The translations under genes were made by a program, and so were the position numbers. From Leptofilum sp041987425 (lineage in GTDB: Bacteria > Chloroflexota > Anaerolineae > Promineifilales > Promineifilaceae), in the NCBI GenBank assembly GCA_041987425.1, contig JBHIWP010000329.1, forward strand, positions 1 through 6,849: a stretch of DNA of 6,849 bases, written 5' to 3'. The stretch's first letter is position 1. The number at the start of each line of letters is the position of its first letter. This document shows positions 5,787 through 6,849 of this stretch, in pieces. Below the pieces are notes generated by a model, which had not been told where the DNA came from, made no database searches, and saw only the letters and a list, made by a program, of their open reading frames with translations.

Positions 5787-6849
5787 CTTGCTTGCTCCGC
5801 ACGGCTCGCCTGGCGAATCAGACGAACATAATAGCCGTTCTGCTGTATCAATTCAGAGTGATTTCCCTGCTCAATAATGGTTCCATCCTCCAGCACTACT
5901 ATCCAATCGGCCGTTTGCACCGCACTCATTCGATGAGAAATAACAACGCGGGTGCAGGGCAGGCTGTCCAGATTTTGGTCAATGACCTGTTCGGTGACCG
6001 TGTCCAGGTGGCTGGTGGCCTCATCCATAAACAACAGCGCTGGCTGGTGCAAAATAGCCCGGGCAATGCTCAGCCGCTGTAGTTGCCCACCAGAGAGGCC
6101 AACGCCCGCCTCGCCAAGGCGTGTACCGTATTGCAGCGGCATCTGCATAATCTCGTCGTGAATATGGGCAAAGCGGGCGGCCTCCTGAATGGCCTCAATG
6201 GAGGCATCCGGCCTGTGGTAGGCAATGTTCTCCTGAATCGTACCGCTGAAGATAAAGGTTTGCTGCGGCACAAAGCCAATTTGCTGGCGCACGGAATGAT
6301 AGCTAAGGCTTTCCAGGGGATGCTGATCATAGAGGATACGGCCGTTTGTCGGTTGATACAGCCCCAGCAGCAGCTTCAAAAGCGTACTTTTGCCCGACCC
6401 CGTCTTACCCACGATAGCCATCTTCATGCCCGGCTCCAAAGTAAGGTCAATGTTTCTCAGCACCTCCGCATCCGCCGCGTGATAACGAAAACTAACATGG
6501 TCTATGCGCACCTGCCCACTCAACGAGGGAGCTGGTTCCAGGGGATCCTGGCCCTGTTCTGCCTCCTTCCCCAACACATCTATGATGCGATTGATGTGGC
6601 TGCGCACAAACAGCAGTTGCTCAGCGTTAGACAGCAGCGATCCTAGCGGAATGATGGCTGCGGCCGCAATGGTATTCAGGGCAATCATCTCGCCTAGCGC
6701 CAGACGGCCAGCCAGGACCAGCTGAATGCCAATCCACAGCAGGGCAAAAGGAAGCAAATTGCGGGCCACGTCCTGGATGGACTCCAAGAGCAGCAATAGC
6801 TGTTCGCGAGAGACGGTGGTGTTGAGCTGGCGGGCGAAGAGCGGCGCCC
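5783..6849 (-). CDS. ABC exporter, C-terminal part (end of membrane domain plus ATPase domain), peptide/bacteriocin-export type
   Basis: The reading frame is open at the right edge; about 355 codons are visible and the N-terminus is missing. The first 90 or so residues are the end of an exporter membrane domain, with a hydrophobic helix LLPFALLWIGIQLVLAG and the pattern LALGEMIALN...PLGSLLSNAEQL seen in peptidase-containing and NHLM-type peptide exporters. The ATPase domain is complete: Walker A GKTGSGKST (about visible residues 147-155), Q-loop FVPQQTFIFSGTIQEN, signature LSGGQLQR, Walker B ALLFMDE and H-loop ISHR. A TTG at 6794-6796 could be read as a start but is internal, because matching membrane-domain sequence continues upstream. 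The type fits homodimeric export of a peptide or lipid. Whether a C39 peptidase domain is present lies outside the window. It is coupled by a 4-bp overlap to the small membrane protein downstream. Confidence 0.9.
   Translation of the reverse strand, partial: APLFARQLNTTVSREQLLLLLESIQDVARNLLPFALLWIGIQLVLAGRLALGEMIALNTIAAAAIIPLGSLLSNAEQLLFVRSHINRIIDVLGKEAEQGQDPLEPAPSLSGQVRIDHVSFRYHAADAEVLRNIDLTLEPGMKMAIVGKTGSGKSTLLKLLLGLYQPTNGRILYDQHPLESLSYHSVRQQIGFVPQQTFIFSGTIQENIAYHRPDASIEAIQEAARFAHIHDEIMQMPLQYGTRLGEAGVGLSGGQLQRLSIARAILHQPALLFMDEATSHLDTVTEQVIDQNLDSLPCTRVVISHRMSAVQTADWIVVLEDGTIIEQGNHSELIQQNGYYVRLIRQASRAEQAR

Larger units (their letters stand above)
262..6667. repeat. dispersed iterated palindrome ACGGCCGT / CGGCCG (16 copies)
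   Basis: By hand count CGGCCG begins at 263, 662, 783, 1263, 1332, 1801, 2111, 2901, 3623, 3677, 3794, 4397, 5609, 5908, 6339 and 6661. Chance at about 53% GC would give two or three. Fifteen of the 16 carry a flanking A on the left or T on the right; six are the full ACGGCCGT (262, 661, 2110, 3793, 5608, 6338). Two grow to 12-bp palindromes: GTACGGCCGTAC (659-670) and AAACGGCCGTTT (5606-5617). All copies lie in genes, and every gene has at least one. Twelve sit in the codon phase NCG-GCC-GNN, three as GGC-CGT and one as CGG-CCG, so amino-acid sequence alone does not explain them. Confidence 0.75.

Noticed and set aside
6083..6646. 187-codon open frame on the plus strand opposite the ABC transporter
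   Set aside because: Lies wholly antisense to the ATPase domain with intact motifs; no domain of its own.
1..6849. CRISPR arrays, tRNA or rRNA genes, transposase genes
   Set aside because: No regularly spaced direct repeats, cloverleaf-like sequences or transposase motifs were seen. The repeated CGGCCG words are irregularly spaced and lie inside genes.

Overview
The window reads as a compact stretch of bacterial chromosome in which every supported gene lies on the minus strand, so transcription runs from the right edge to the left. Base composition is moderately GC-rich (roughly 53% by eye). The gene style, an uncharacterised winged-helix/AAA ATPase, a peptidase-exporter type ABC transporter and a heavily repeated CGGCCG octamer together remind me of Chloroflexota (Anaerolineae/Ardenticatenia-like). 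That placement is inference; no 16S or other marker gene is present.

In transcription order: (1) 6849-5783 is the C-terminal part of an ABC exporter (end of the membrane domain plus a complete ATPase domain), cut by the window edge. It overlaps by 4 bp (GTGA) a 176-residue single-span membrane protein (5786-5256) that looks like a stripped-down HlyD-type adaptor. Together they look like the end of a peptide/bacteriocin-type export operon. (2) 5255-4977 is a 279-bp non-coding stretch with two matching short hairpins (5151-5163, 5198-5212), a possible pyk promoter and a good ribosome binding site. (3) 4976-3564 encodes pyruvate kinase, which appears to be monocistronic. (4) 3563-3455 is a short spacer with a plausible sigma70-type promoter and an overlapping inverted repeat. 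(5) 3454-532 is a tight three-gene operon: winged-helix/AAA ATPase, glycerophosphodiester phosphodiesterase (3-nt gap) and diacylglycerol-kinase-family lipid kinase (14-nt overlap). The last two fit phospholipid turnover; the ATPase has no obvious assigned role. (6) 531-366 is a spacer carrying the best promoter of the window (TTGACA-N17-TATAAA), a hairpin starting at the predicted transcript 5' end, and a second inverted repeat near the start codon. (7) 365-1 is the N-terminal part of folK, cut by the left edge.

The most unusual signal is not a gene. CGGCCG occurs 16 times by hand count, 15 of them as ACGGCCG/CGGCCGT and six as the full palindrome ACGGCCGT. They are spread through all seven genes, occur in all three codon phases and come with biased synonymous codon choice. 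This resembles a genome-wide iterated palindrome such as cyanobacterial HIP1. No rRNA, tRNA, CRISPR array, insertion sequence or prophage gene was seen.
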